Assembly (NCBI RefSeq): GCF_023806465.1
Contig: NZ_JAMSLS010000002.1
Location: forward strand, 434,001 to 498,000
Length of the DNA stretch: 64,000 nucleotides
Source of the DNA: Thermomicrobium sp. CFH 73360
Lineage (GTDB): Bacteria > Chloroflexota > Chloroflexia > Thermomicrobiales > Thermomicrobiaceae
Direction: 5' to 3'
How positions within the stretch are numbered: the stretch's first letter is position 1; every line of letters begins with the position of its first letter. Both the position numbers and the translations under genes were made by a program. The notes beneath the pieces are model-generated. The model saw nothing but the letters and a program-made list of their open reading frames with translations, was not told the DNA's origin and did no database searches. This document shows, in pieces, positions 8,489 to 16,899 of this stretch.

Positions 8489-8812
8489 ATGAGTGAAAAC
8501 GTCCGTGTGACACGCTGGCAGGGGAAGACGCCCCCAAGCGAGGCTGAACTGCTCGCTGCCCTCGCCGCCGAGGGACTCACCGCCTACCGCTGGTCGAATG
8601 GTCCTGGTGATCGCTATGCACCGCACATCCATAACTATCACAAGGTCCTCTATGTCGTCTCGGGTTCCGTTACCTTCCAACTCCATCCTGGCGAGTCGAT
8701 CACACTTGACCCAGGCGACCGCCTCGACCTTCCTGCTGGGACAGTCCACAGCGCCGTCGTCGGTCCAGAGGGTGTGGTTTGCCTTGAGGGTCATCGCCCG
8801 GCCTTATCCTGA
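8489..8812 (+). CDS. Small single-domain cupin protein
   Basis: 107 residues, one beta-barrel cupin. The metal-binding set is seen as HIHNYHKVLYVVSG (motif 1: two or three His, then Lys in place of Glu) and PAGTVHSA (motif 2). Function may be a sugar isomerase-like or sensor protein; substrate unknown. It sits between two MFS genes and its 3' end overlaps the convergent second MFS gene by 9 nt. ATG supported by GGGAG upstream. Confidence 0.82.
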   Translation: MSENVRVTRWQGKTPPSEAELLAALAAEGLTAYRWSNGPGDRYAPHIHNYHKVLYVVSGSVTFQLHPGESITLDPGDRLDLPAGTVHSAVVGPEGVVCLEGHRPALS

Positions 8813-10030
8813 TACCGGACGAGTTCGCCCAATGTGTGCCGGTACCAGCAATGCGAACGGTACGCCAGCCAGTGAGGCACCGACGGTTAGCCAGAATGCC
8901 CGCTCGATCCCAATCGCGTCCGCGACCGCCCCGAAGGCGAGTGCGAGCACGCTCTGTGCGACGAAACTTGTCGCCAGCGTGAAGCCTGAAAGTGGGCCGC
9001 GCGCCTCTGGAGCAATGTCATTCGCGAGCGCCAGGGTCACCGATCGAGGTGGGGTGGCAAATACCCCGATGATGACGAGCAACGGGAGCATCAGCCAGCT
9101 CCCGTCCTCGATTGCAAGATACAGCGCCAATAAGGGTGCAGTACCAAGCGAGGAGAGGAGCAAGGCCCCCCGCCGTCCGACCCAGTCGGAAAGCGAGCCA
9201 CCCACCAGCCCACCGATGATTCCGCTCGCGTAAAACGCCGAAAGCGCGAGCCCTCCATACCACTCACTCCGTCCGCGCTGCAGCAGGTATTCGACCAGGA
9301 AGAAGCTCGGCGGTGTCACTGCTGCGGTATTCGCTACGACCGAACCTAAAAGACCGATGAACGGTCGTCGCCGATCGCGTAGCAAGGCACGCAGCCGGAC
9401 GCTTCCGGCATATCGCCGCGCAATGGCGTCGCTTGCTTCGGTGCGGAGCCGCAGGTAAAGCGTGAGCGATGCTGCAAGCCCGACAACCATGACGATCGGC
9501 ATTCCGTCAAGCGTGAAGTGGGCTATGACAGCGGTGAGGATCAGCGGCGCAACCGTACGGGCGAGCTCGCCACCAGCCATAAAGATGGCCATGGCCCGGC
9601 CGAGTCGCTGCCCACCAAACTCACCGACCAGCGCCACCGCCGGGGCATGGAACGCCGCTGAGGCGAGTCCCGAGACGAGCAGCAGGAGCAGAACGAGGGA
9701 GAAGTGCGGTGCAATGCCGACTGATGAGAGCGCGAGCGCGGCAACTCCCGGAGTGAGCACCACAAACCACCGGCGGCTCGTTCGATCCGCGACATAGCCA
9801 AGAAACGGCTGGATAATCGAGGGCAACTGCTGAGCAGGAACCATCGCGCTCGCCCAGAAGAGCGAGACACCGAGCTTGGCCTGGATCGCAGGGACAAGAA
9901 CGCCAAGAAAGGAAGGGTACAGATCGTGAGCAAAGTGCGCCCACGACATTAACGCGACCCCGCCCGCATCCCAGAAGGTGCGCTTTTCTGCCGCCTGCGC
10001 CCGAGCGACCGCTGCTGGCTCTCCTGCCAT
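8804..10030 (-). CDS. MFS transporter, YfcJ/Fsr-like
   Basis: 408-residue membrane permease with 12 predicted helices. SWAHFAHDLYPSFLGVLVPA at TM1 is the hallmark of fosmidomycin-resistance-like MFS, with motif A variant GYVADRTSRRW and the second copy GGSLSDWVGRRGA. Exports small molecules by proton antiport; substrate unknown. A longer in-frame extension exists, but ATG at 10030 directly precedes the family N terminus and lies just downstream of a -10 element and an inverted repeat. Confidence 0.87.
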   Translation of the reverse strand: MAGEPAAVARAQAAEKRTFWDAGGVALMSWAHFAHDLYPSFLGVLVPAIQAKLGVSLFWASAMVPAQQLPSIIQPFLGYVADRTSRRWFVVLTPGVAALALSSVGIAPHFSLVLLLLLVSGLASAAFHAPAVALVGEFGGQRLGRAMAIFMAGGELARTVAPLILTAVIAHFTLDGMPIVMVVGLAASLTLYLRLRTEASDAIARRYAGSVRLRALLRDRRRPFIGLLGSVVANTAAVTPPSFFLVEYLLQRGRSEWYGGLALSAFYASGIIGGLVGGSLSDWVGRRGALLLSSLGTAPLLALYLAIEDGSWLMLPLLVIIGVFATPPRSVTLALANDIAPEARGPLSGFTLATSFVAQSVLALAFGAVADAIGIERAFWLTVGASLAGVPFALLVPAHIGRTRPVSG

Positions 10031-10053
10031 TGCCTTACTCCCGTATCCTCGTT

Positions 10054-10084
10054 CGTCCGGTGCCGGACGACCCCCGCCAGTATA
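10054..10084 (-). promoter_or_regulatory. Promoter -10 and inverted-repeat operator of the MFS gene
   Basis: On the - strand TATACT (10084-10079) is followed by a perfect 7-bp inverted repeat CGTCCGG-TG-CCGGACG (10054-10069). The repeat ends 23 nt before the start codon, which fits a repressor site downstream of the promoter. No adjacent repressor gene was seen. Confidence 0.45.
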
Positions 10085-10349
10085 GTCCTCGACTTCCGAG
10101 ACAGGGCAGTCTCGTCCGACTCTCTGCAACAGCTTGCCGCTGACCGTGTGTCGCTGTTGCGTCCCGCGATCTCCCCGAGGAGGCCGAGTTCGCCGCAATC
10201 CGCTTCCCGCTGTCGCCTCACTCTGTCTCCACCCTCTGCTACTCCTGTTTCGCGGCGAGCCTCATCGTCTCCCCTTGATACCGTCTAGTGGATCCTCTAC
10301 ACTGTCGATAGGGTTTCCTGGTGACCAGTGCACCGAACGGATAGTCTGA
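10085..10349. other. Intergenic region between MFS gene and acetoin dehydrogenase operon
   Basis: Divergent intergenic space. Besides the MFS promoter, TACACT near 10299 followed by GTCGATAGGG could be a -10 for the + strand operon. No ORF with good support and no activator gene are seen. Confidence 0.35.
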
Positions 10350-11762
10350 ATGGCTACTGTGCTCGTCATTCCGAAGCTCGGTTTGACGATGACAGAGGGA
10401 CGAGTCGGCCGGTGGCTCAAACAACCTGGTGAGCCGGTTCAGGCAGGCGAGCCAGTACTTGAGGTGGAGACCGAGAAACTGACTGTGGAAGTCGAAGCAC
10501 CTGCCTCTGGTATTCTCGCCCACATCCTTGCCGAAGAGGGCGTTGTCCTGCCTGTCACCACACCCGTCGCGGTGATTGCCGAGCCGGGAGAAGCAGTCGA
10601 CCTCGCATCGCTTTTGCCGGCCACCTCCGGAGCGGCCGTGACACCAGTGATGGCCGCTGGCTCGACTATGCAGAAACAAGCTCGTGCGCAGGGCCCCACA
10701 CCAACTGGAGAAATCCGGGCAACGCCGGCTGCACGAAAACTGGCACGCGATCACGGCATCGACCTTGCTCGCGTCCGCGGCACGGGCCCGGGTGGGCGCA
10801 TCACGGCCGAGGACGTCGAGCACTATTTGGCCTCACAGAGCACCGCCTGGCCACGCGGTGAACCGGTGCACTTCTGGAGCGATGGCCTGACGCTGGCAGG
10901 AGAGCTGTTCGTGCCGCTCGGTGCAGATGCTGCCCTGCCGGGCGTCGTCCTCTGCACCGGAATCCAGGGGATCAAGGAACTCGGCATGCCACTCCTGGCC
11001 CAGGCGCTCGCTGATGCTGGGTATGCTGCACTCATTTTCGACTACCGCGGCTTTGGTGCGAGCGAGGGACCACGGGGGCGGTTGTTACCACAGGAACGGA
11101 TTCGGGACGCCCGCGCTGCGCTTACCTTTCTTGAGACCCATCCGATAATCGATCGCACGCGGCTTGCCATCCTCGGCCTGAGCCTCGGCGGCGCTCACGC
11201 CCTCTCGCTTGCCGCCATCGATGACCGTGTGCAGGCCTGCATCGCAATCGCTCCAGTGACGAATGGATGGCGCTGGCTGCGGAGTCTCCGCGCAGAGTGG
11301 CAGTGGCGCGTCTTCTTGGAAGAACTTGCAACCGATCGTCGCGAACGCGTGCGGAGTGGAACTTCCCGCCGCGTTCGGCTTTCGATCGTCATGCCTCCTG
11401 ATCCGGAGACAGATGTGACACTGCGTGAACTCGGCAAGCGTTATCCGGAGTTCGCTATCGATCCGGAGATCACACTCGAGTCGGCTGAAGCGCTCCTTGA
11501 GTACGCGCCCGAACGCGAAATCGCTGAGATCGCACCGCGCCCCGTCCTCCTCATTCACGGTGTCCAAGATGTCTTGGTAGCCCCTGACGAGTCGCGCGCA
11601 GCGTACGCGCGGGCTGGCGATCCGAAACGCCTGACCCTAGTGGAGGGAATGGGGCATTTCAACTGGCTGAACCCGCAGCATGCGGTGTTCTGCCGCGTCA
11701 TTAACGAAGTGACAGGGTGGCTCCGCCAGTGGCTCCTTGGAGACGGGTCGCGAGTAGGGTAG
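10350..11762 (+). CDS. acoC: Lipoyl / E3-binding / alpha-beta hydrolase fusion, AcoC-like E2 component
   Basis: 470 residues with three modules. Residues 1-80 form a lipoyl domain with the lipoylated Lys43 in VETEKLTV. Residues 121-160 form a peripheral-subunit binding domain (ATPAARKLARDHGIDL, then GTGPGGRI). Residues 170-465 form an alpha/beta hydrolase with nucleophile Ser278 in GLSLGGA, Asp407 in HGVQDVLV and His436 in GMGHFNWL. The normal acyltransferase catalytic domain (HxxxDG) is absent. Lipoyl-hydrolase E2 proteins are known as AcoC in acetoin cleavage. E1 alpha, E1 beta and AcoX follow, so it should transfer the acetyl or acyl product from E1; the exact acceptor is uncertain. Confidence 0.85.
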   Translation: MATVLVIPKLGLTMTEGRVGRWLKQPGEPVQAGEPVLEVETEKLTVEVEAPASGILAHILAEEGVVLPVTTPVAVIAEPGEAVDLASLLPATSGAAVTPVMAAGSTMQKQARAQGPTPTGEIRATPAARKLARDHGIDLARVRGTGPGGRITAEDVEHYLASQSTAWPRGEPVHFWSDGLTLAGELFVPLGADAALPGVVLCTGIQGIKELGMPLLAQALADAGYAALIFDYRGFGASEGPRGRLLPQERIRDARAALTFLETHPIIDRTRLAILGLSLGGAHALSLAAIDDRVQACIAIAPVTNGWRWLRSLRAEWQWRVFLEELATDRRERVRSGTSRRVRLSIVMPPDPETDVTLRELGKRYPEFAIDPEITLESAEALLEYAPEREIAEIAPRPVLLIHGVQDVLVAPDESRAAYARAGDPKRLTLVEGMGHFNWLNPQHAVFCRVINEVTGWLRQWLLGDGSRVG

Positions 11763-11772
11763 GAGGTGCCTT

Positions 11773-12765
11773 ATGGAGATCCCGCGTGAACGGCTGCGTT
11801 GGATCTACGAGCGAATGGCGCTCATCCGCGCCTTCGAGGATCGGGTTGCTCAGGAGTTTGCAGCTGGGAAACTCCCGGGCTTCGTCCATCTCTACGCAGG
11901 CGAGGAGGCGATCGCTGTTGGGGTCTGCGCCCACCTGACGGACCGGGACTACATCACGAGCACGCATCGTGGTCATGGGCACTGCATTGCTAAAGGGGTG
12001 GACGTGAAGGCGATGATGGCCGAACTCTTCGGCAAGGCGACCGGCGTCTGCAAGGGGAAGGGCGGCTCGATGCACATCGCCGACGTCGACAAGGGGATGC
12101 TTGGTGCGAACGGCATTGTCGGGGGTGGACCACCAATCGCCTGTGGTGCGGGGCTCATGGCGAAGACGCTGGGTACTGACCAAGTCGCGGTCTGCTTCTT
12201 CGGCGACGGCGCAGCGGAACAGGGAACGACGCACGAGGCGATGAACCTGGCCGCGATCTGGAAGCTTCCCGTCGTCTTTGTCTGCGAGAATAACCTCTAC
12301 GCCGAATCCACCCCCTGGACATACCACTGTGCTGCGCCGGACATCGCCTCACGAGCTGCCGCATACGACATGCCGGGTATCTTGGTCGACGGCACGGATG
12401 TCTTTGCAGTCTATGAAGCAGCAGGAGAAGCGATCGCCCGTGCTCGGCGCGGAGAGGGACCGACACTGCTGGAGTGCCGGGCGTTCCGCTACTACGGGCA
12501 CTTCCAAGGAGATGCGGTCTCGTATCGCACGCCTGAGGAGGAGGCAGCCTACCGGCAACGTGATCCGATCCAGCGCTTCCGACAAACCGTACTGAGCCAA
12601 GGGCTGCTCAGTGAGGACGAACTCGATGCAATCGACACCACGGTGCAGCACGAGATCAACGAGGCGGTACGATTCGCCGAGTCAAGTCCCTTGCCACCGC
12701 CTGAGGACTGTCTGACAGACGTCTACGTCAGCTATCCAGTCGAGCAGCTCGCTTTCCGGCACTGA
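11773..12765 (+). CDS. acoA: Acetoin/2-oxo acid dehydrogenase E1 alpha subunit
   Basis: 330-residue ThDP-dependent subunit. The ThDP motif begins GDGAAEQGTTHEAMN and ends CENN. STHRGHGHCIAKG and GKGGSMHIAD are typical of the AcoA/PdhA family. Together with AcoB it would cleave acetoin (or decarboxylate a 2-oxo acid) and pass the acyl unit to the lipoyl arm of the upstream E2. It starts 10 nt after acoC with AGGAGG upstream. AcoX at the operon end favours acetoin over pyruvate. Confidence 0.9.
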   Translation: MEIPRERLRWIYERMALIRAFEDRVAQEFAAGKLPGFVHLYAGEEAIAVGVCAHLTDRDYITSTHRGHGHCIAKGVDVKAMMAELFGKATGVCKGKGGSMHIADVDKGMLGANGIVGGGPPIACGAGLMAKTLGTDQVAVCFFGDGAAEQGTTHEAMNLAAIWKLPVVFVCENNLYAESTPWTYHCAAPDIASRAAAYDMPGILVDGTDVFAVYEAAGEAIARARRGEGPTLLECRAFRYYGHFQGDAVSYRTPEEEAAYRQRDPIQRFRQTVLSQGLLSEDELDAIDTTVQHEINEAVRFAESSPLPPPEDCLTDVYVSYPVEQLAFRH

Positions 12766-12784
12766 CGAGAGGAGGAACTCGACC

Positions 12785-13804
12785 ATGGTCGTGGCAACAC
12801 GCGTCCTCAGTTATCGTCAGGCGATCAACGAAGCGTTGCGGCTCGAAATGCGCCGCGATCCGACCGTCATCCTGATGGGCGAGGACGTCGCCGGTGGGGC
12901 AACCGTCCAGCATATCGAACAGGAAGGAGCCTGGGGTGGCCCCCTCGGCGTCACGAAGAGTCTCGTGAGCGAGTTCGGTCGACAGCGCGTCCTTGATACC
13001 CCGATCAGCGAGGCCGCCTTCATCGGGGCGGCGGTGGGCGCAGCAGTGACAGGCCTGCGGCCAGTCGCCGAGCTGATGTTCGTCGACTTTTTCGGTGTCT
13101 GCATGGATCAGATCTTCAATCAGGGCGCAAAGTTGCGCTACATGTTTGGCGGGAAGGCCAAGGTACCTATGGTCATCCGCACCATGATCGGCGCAGGTTT
13201 CGGTGCTGCTGGACAGCACTCGGGATGCCACTATTCAGTCTTTGCCCACATGCCTGGTCTCAAGGCAGTTGCACCCGCCACACCCTATGACGCAAAGGGG
13301 CTCCTCATTGCCGCCATCCGCGACGATGATCCGGTCATGTTTTTCGAGCACAAGATGCTGTACGACATGACGGGTGAGGTACCCGAGGGCGACTACGTGA
13401 TTCCGATCGGTAAGGCAGATATCAAGCGCCAGGGGAATGACGTCACGATCGTCGCGATCTCCCGGATGGTGCATATCGCACTCGAGGCTGCCAAGCGGCT
13501 CAGCGCCGACGGGATCGAAGCTGAAGTCGTCGATCTCCGCTCGCTCTCACCGCTCGACGAGGACGCTGTGCTCAGTTCACTTGCCAAGACCCGACGCTTG
13601 GTCGTCGTCGACGAGGATAATCCTCGCTGCTCAGTCGCTGCGGACATCGCCGCGCTTGCAGTCGACAAGGGCTTCGATTATCTCGACGCCCCGGTGAAAC
13701 TCGTCACGGCGCCACATACGCCGGTTCCCTTTAGCCCCAGTCTGGAGCAGTACTACATCCCCACTCCGGAACGGGTGATTGCGGCCGTACGGGAGATCGT
13801 GTGA
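12785..13804 (+). CDS. acoB: Acetoin/2-oxo acid dehydrogenase E1 beta subunit
   Basis: 339 residues, transketolase pyrimidine-binding and C-terminal domains: MGEDVAGG near residue 31, DTPISEAAFIGAAVG, and EVVDLRSLSPLDEDAV at the C-terminal domain. It supplies the second half of the ThDP site shared with AcoA. Length matches the family (about 325-340). It overlaps acoX by 4 nt (GTGA), so the two are translationally coupled. No E3 (dihydrolipoamide dehydrogenase) gene is in the window. Confidence 0.92.
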   Translation: MVVATRVLSYRQAINEALRLEMRRDPTVILMGEDVAGGATVQHIEQEGAWGGPLGVTKSLVSEFGRQRVLDTPISEAAFIGAAVGAAVTGLRPVAELMFVDFFGVCMDQIFNQGAKLRYMFGGKAKVPMVIRTMIGAGFGAAGQHSGCHYSVFAHMPGLKAVAPATPYDAKGLLIAAIRDDDPVMFFEHKMLYDMTGEVPEGDYVIPIGKADIKRQGNDVTIVAISRMVHIALEAAKRLSADGIEAEVVDLRSLSPLDEDAVLSSLAKTRRLVVVDEDNPRCSVAADIAALAVDKGFDYLDAPVKLVTAPHTPVPFSPSLEQYYIPTPERVIAAVREIV

Positions 13805-14823
13805 GCGGGAACCACCGAGCAGCTGATGATGCCCCGGGGGTGGTCGGCATCATCGCCAATCCTGCAGCCGGCAAGGACGTCCGGCGGCTCGTCGCACTTG
13901 CCTCGACGTTCGACAACCAAGAGAAGGTCCGGATTGCCCGCCGGGCGCTTGCCGGCCTGGCCGCCACAGGTGTGCGCCGTGTCTATTACCTTCCGGACTC
14001 GTTTGGAATCGTCACGCGAGCGGCTGAGAGTAACCGCTTCAACCTCGACCTGGAGCCGATTCCCGTGCCATGCACCTTCACGGCAAGCGACTCTGAGCAA
14101 GCAGCAAGGTGGCTCGCCGAGCACGGTGCGGCTTGCATTCTGACGCTTGGTGGTGACGGAACGAACCGCGTGGTCGCACGCGGCTGCCGGGAAGTCCCGC
14201 TCGTACCGATCGCCACCGGCACGAACAATGTCTTTCCCTATCTGGTGGATGGCACAATCGCAGGTCTCGCGGCAGGACTGCTCGCGACAGGGCAGCTGGA
14301 CGATACGTGCCTAGAGCAACGACCACGCCTCGAGGTTTGGATCGATGGGACATTGGTGGACATCGCGCTCATCGATGTGGCCGTGTCGCGTGAGCGCTTT
14401 CTCGGCACACGCGCGATCTGGGATCCCAACACCATCGATCAAATCATCGTCTCGCGTGTGATCCCCGGCGTCATCGGCTTGGCGGCCGTGGCAGCGGCAC
14501 TCTCTCCAAACCCTGCGCCAACTGGAGCATTTGTGGAGCTCGGACAAGGTTCCATTTGCGTGACCGTCCCGCTGGCTCCTGGTCTGGTGACAAGAGTGCC
14601 AATCCGCGCCTGGTCCCCGCTGGAACTTGGTGCCGAGATCATCCTCGGGCAACGCCCCTGCACACTGGCCCTGGACGGCGAGCGGGAGCTCCGTATCGAG
14701 CACAGCCACCACGTCGTGGTGCGCCTGTCAGGGAGTGGTCCGCTCGTCCTCGACCCACGCCTCGCGTTGCGTGAAGCCGCCCGACGTGGCTGTTTCCTCA
14801 GTCCTTTCACCAGCGCTGTGTAA
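13801..14823 (+). CDS. acoX: AcoX-like ATP-NAD kinase-fold protein
   Basis: 340 residues with the NAD-kinase signature GGDGTNR and a downstream Gly-rich stretch (ATGTNN), plus an N-terminal GIIANPAAGKDVRRL. AcoX proteins accompany acetoin dehydrogenase operons; their reaction is not established and is probably nucleotide-related. GTG start overlaps the acoB stop. The 3' end overlaps the convergent DUF488 gene by 96 nt, which is unusually long. Confidence 0.85.
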   Translation: MSGNHRAADDAPGVVGIIANPAAGKDVRRLVALASTFDNQEKVRIARRALAGLAATGVRRVYYLPDSFGIVTRAAESNRFNLDLEPIPVPCTFTASDSEQAARWLAEHGAACILTLGGDGTNRVVARGCREVPLVPIATGTNNVFPYLVDGTIAGLAAGLLATGQLDDTCLEQRPRLEVWIDGTLVDIALIDVAVSRERFLGTRAIWDPNTIDQIIVSRVIPGVIGLAAVAAALSPNPAPTGAFVELGQGSICVTVPLAPGLVTRVPIRAWSPLELGAEIILGQRPCTLALDGERELRIEHSHHVVVRLSGSGPLVLDPRLALREAARRGCFLSPFTSAV

Positions 14824-15168
14824 GTGTTTCTCAAGGAACGCACGGAGCACAACCGCACTGTTGTGTACCCGATCCCGCGCGCTGTAGAGCAGCGTGATCG
14901 GTCCACGCTGTGCAGCGGCCAGCAAGGGTTCCCAGGCCTGCGGATGGGCGAGAAGCTCCTCCCGATAACGCTGTTGGAACTCTGGCCACTTGGCCAAATC
15001 GTGGCCAAACCACCGCCGCAAGGCATCGCTCGGGGCTACCTCGCGCAGCCAAGCGGTGATCACTACGTCCTCCCGGCGCATCCCACGCGGCCACAGTTGT
15101 TCAACGAGATACCGTTCGCCGTCACTCGGCTTGACAGGATCGTAGACTCGCTTGAGCTGGATAGTCAC
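14728..15168 (-). CDS. DUF488 family protein
   Basis: 146 residues. RVYDPVKPSDGERYLVEQLWPRG and LLYSARDRVHNSAVVL are the conserved DUF488 segments. The family is usually about 115-120 residues; the extra C-terminal 25-30 residues here lie in the overlap with acoX and may be run-on sequence. GTG at 15168 is chosen because GGAGG lies 9 nt upstream. It starts 4 nt after the mgtC stop, so the two are cotranscribed. The biochemical role of the family is not settled. Confidence 0.82.
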   Translation of the reverse strand: MTIQLKRVYDPVKPSDGERYLVEQLWPRGMRREDVVITAWLREVAPSDALRRWFGHDLAKWPEFQQRYREELLAHPQAWEPLLAAAQRGPITLLYSARDRVHNSAVVLRAFLEKHLHSAGERTEETATSGGFTQREAWVEDERTTP

Positions 15169-15172
15169 GGCA

Positions 15173-15655
15173 CTACTCCTCCGAGAGCTCGTCAATCGGC
15201 CGCTCACGAAGACGCTCGGGAATCCGCAGGTACCGCTCCAGCCGACGCACCAGAACAATCGTCGCGACGGCAAGAAGCGTACCCAGGATACCAATCAAGT
15301 AATAGCCGGCCCCGACCAGCATGCCAATCGCTGCTGCAACCCAGATCCCAGCAGCGGTCGTCAGCCCGTAGACACGATCACGCGAACGCAGGATCATCCC
15401 ACCCCCGAGAAACCCCACCCCGGTCACGATCGTCGACCCAATGCGACTCGGATCGATGAGGATTCCTACAGTCGGCTGGGAGAACTGCTGCATGAGGAGC
15501 ATGGCGCAGACCATGAAGAGCGCCGAGCCCTCAGCAACAAGCATGTGCGTCCGGATTCCGGCCGGTTTGGCACTCAGCTCCCGTTCAAAGCCGAGCAAGC
15601 CACCAAGCAGGAGTGCGATGATGAGGCGAACAGTCGCTTCGGTCTCGCTAAGCAT
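15173..15655 (-). CDS. mgtC: MgtC/SapB family inner-membrane protein
   Basis: 160 residues with about four membrane helices and the family landmarks LLGGLLGFERELSAKPAGIR, THMLVAEGSALF and GVGFLGGGMIL. The cytoplasmic C-terminal domain of virulence-type MgtC is missing, so it is of the short SapB kind. Role in Mg2+ or membrane homeostasis is known from the family; the precise function here is open. Cotranscribed with DUF488. No Mg2+ or Mn2+ riboswitch was recognised upstream. Confidence 0.85.
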   Translation of the reverse strand: MLSETEATVRLIIALLLGGLLGFERELSAKPAGIRTHMLVAEGSALFMVCAMLLMQQFSQPTVGILIDPSRIGSTIVTGVGFLGGGMILRSRDRVYGLTTAAGIWVAAAIGMLVGAGYYLIGILGTLLAVATIVLVRRLERYLRIPERLRERPIDELSEE

Positions 15656-16173
15656 CCATCTCTCCTGTCTGATGCGAGCGTCGCTCCGCGTCTCTGAGCC
15701 AGCGCCCGCCGGAACACGCTGTCACCAACCCGTGGTGCAGGAGTCTACTCCTCCCATGAGAAGGCGACCAACCCGGAAAACCCGGCCGATGTCGATGGCC
15801 TCGGTGCATTGCCCGTCCGCTCCGAGCGCACATGAGCAACCGGGGAAGAACTTCCATCCGAGCGTTGGGAGAATTCCCCGTCTTCTCGGCTGAGAACTGG
15901 AGGGCCAGGAGTAAGAGACCGACTTTCACTACCCACTGCCCAATTTTGCGCCGAGGTAAGTGCCAGGAAAGACGCGTGGGCCGAAAGTCCTGGTCAGACG
16001 TTCCTACCCCCTTGAGAAAGGGCGCGCCCTTGGAAATCTCTCGCGCTTCGTCGATTGTGATCACGCGTGCAGCGTTCCACTGCGCTGCCCAGGGCTTTGC
16101 GTGCACCCCGCAGTGCAGTGGCAGCGTCGACTAGGTACCCAGTCAACACTGGACGCCAAAGACAAGGACAATG
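15656..16173. other. Intergenic region upstream of mgtC
   Basis: About 520 bases with no ORF that has both a ribosome binding site and recognisable motifs. It probably contains the mgtC promoter and leader. I looked for yybP-ykoY and M-box consensus segments and did not find a convincing match. Confidence 0.4.
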
Positions 16174-16548
16174 CTAACGGTGCGTCAACGTGCGGAGAAG
16201 CGCGCGCAACGCCGCAACACGGCCATAGGTTCGGATGATCGGCCGCGCTACCGTTTCCCCGACAAACTCGACCGTCCCTTTCGCCTTCGTCATCGTCTCG
16301 GTCGCTGCTGCCAGGAGCGGGATGAGGTGATCGCGAATGAGGAGGCCGAGCCAAATCGCTACCCCCACGAGCACTCCAAGCAACAGGACAACAAGCACCG
16401 TCGTCAACGCGAGGAAGATCACCGCAATGTCACGGACACGTTCAAGCGGCGACTGCTCCGGGCCTCCCAGGAGATACAGGACGACGAAAAGAAGGATAAA
16501 AAGCGCGAGTAACCCGCCGACGATAAGCCATATCCAGCCGCGCCGCAT
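16174..16548 (-). CDS. Hypothetical two-TM membrane protein
   Basis: 124 residues: an N-terminal helix (about 5-27), a second (about 41-72), then an amphipathic tail with AAATETMTKAKGTVEFVGETV resembling the DUF948-like helical tails of small envelope proteins. No firm family. It is third in a - strand group with another membrane protein and a lipoprotein upstream, suggesting an envelope function. Confidence 0.6.
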   Translation of the reverse strand: MRRGWIWLIVGGLLALFILLFVVLYLLGGPEQSPLERVRDIAVIFLALTTVLVVLLLGVLVGVAIWLGLLIRDHLIPLLAAATETMTKAKGTVEFVGETVARPIIRTYGRVAALRALLRTLTHR

Positions 16549-16602
16549 CCTCTACCCCTTCCCTTCCGGTCGCTCCGGCTCTTGCGTGCCGCGACCATCA
16601 CT

Positions 16603-16890
16603 TCACCGTTGCGGTCGCTCCGTTGGCGTCGTAAACAGCCACAAGAGCGTGAGGACGAACAACGCACTGAGTGCGCCCTCCACCAGAGGGATAGTACCGA
16701 GTCGGTAGAACGCTCGGCCGAGAAGCCCGCTCGCGATGACACCTCCAAGAAAGCCGATCACGCCGCCGAGCCAATAGACCGGCAGCTGCCAGAGCCGCCG
16801 ACCAAACAGCGCGTGCCAGCCTAACCCCAGCATGCTACCGAGCAAGCTCGCAATGAGCAAGCCTGCTGGTATCCCCTCACTCTCCAGCAT
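16603..16890 (-). CDS. Hypothetical small membrane protein, three TM segments
   Basis: 95 residues rich in Gly/Leu, with segments about 9-25, 35-57 and 68-86. The layout of alternating Gly-rich helices is reminiscent of small integral membrane proteins of the glycine-zipper kind. No family assigned. It lies 9 nt after the lipoprotein stop, so they share a transcript. Confidence 0.6.
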   Translation of the reverse strand: MLESEGIPAGLLIASLLGSMLGLGWHALFGRRLWQLPVYWLGGVIGFLGGVIASGLLGRAFYRLGTIPLVEGALSALFVLTLLWLFTTPTERPQR

Positions 16891-16899
16891 TGGCCCCGC

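Noticed and set aside
15656-16173. Mn2+ or Mg2+ riboswitch before mgtC
   Set aside because: GGGAGGAGTAGAC superficially resembles the yybP-ykoY GGGGAGTAG motif, but the flanking conserved loop sequence is missing.
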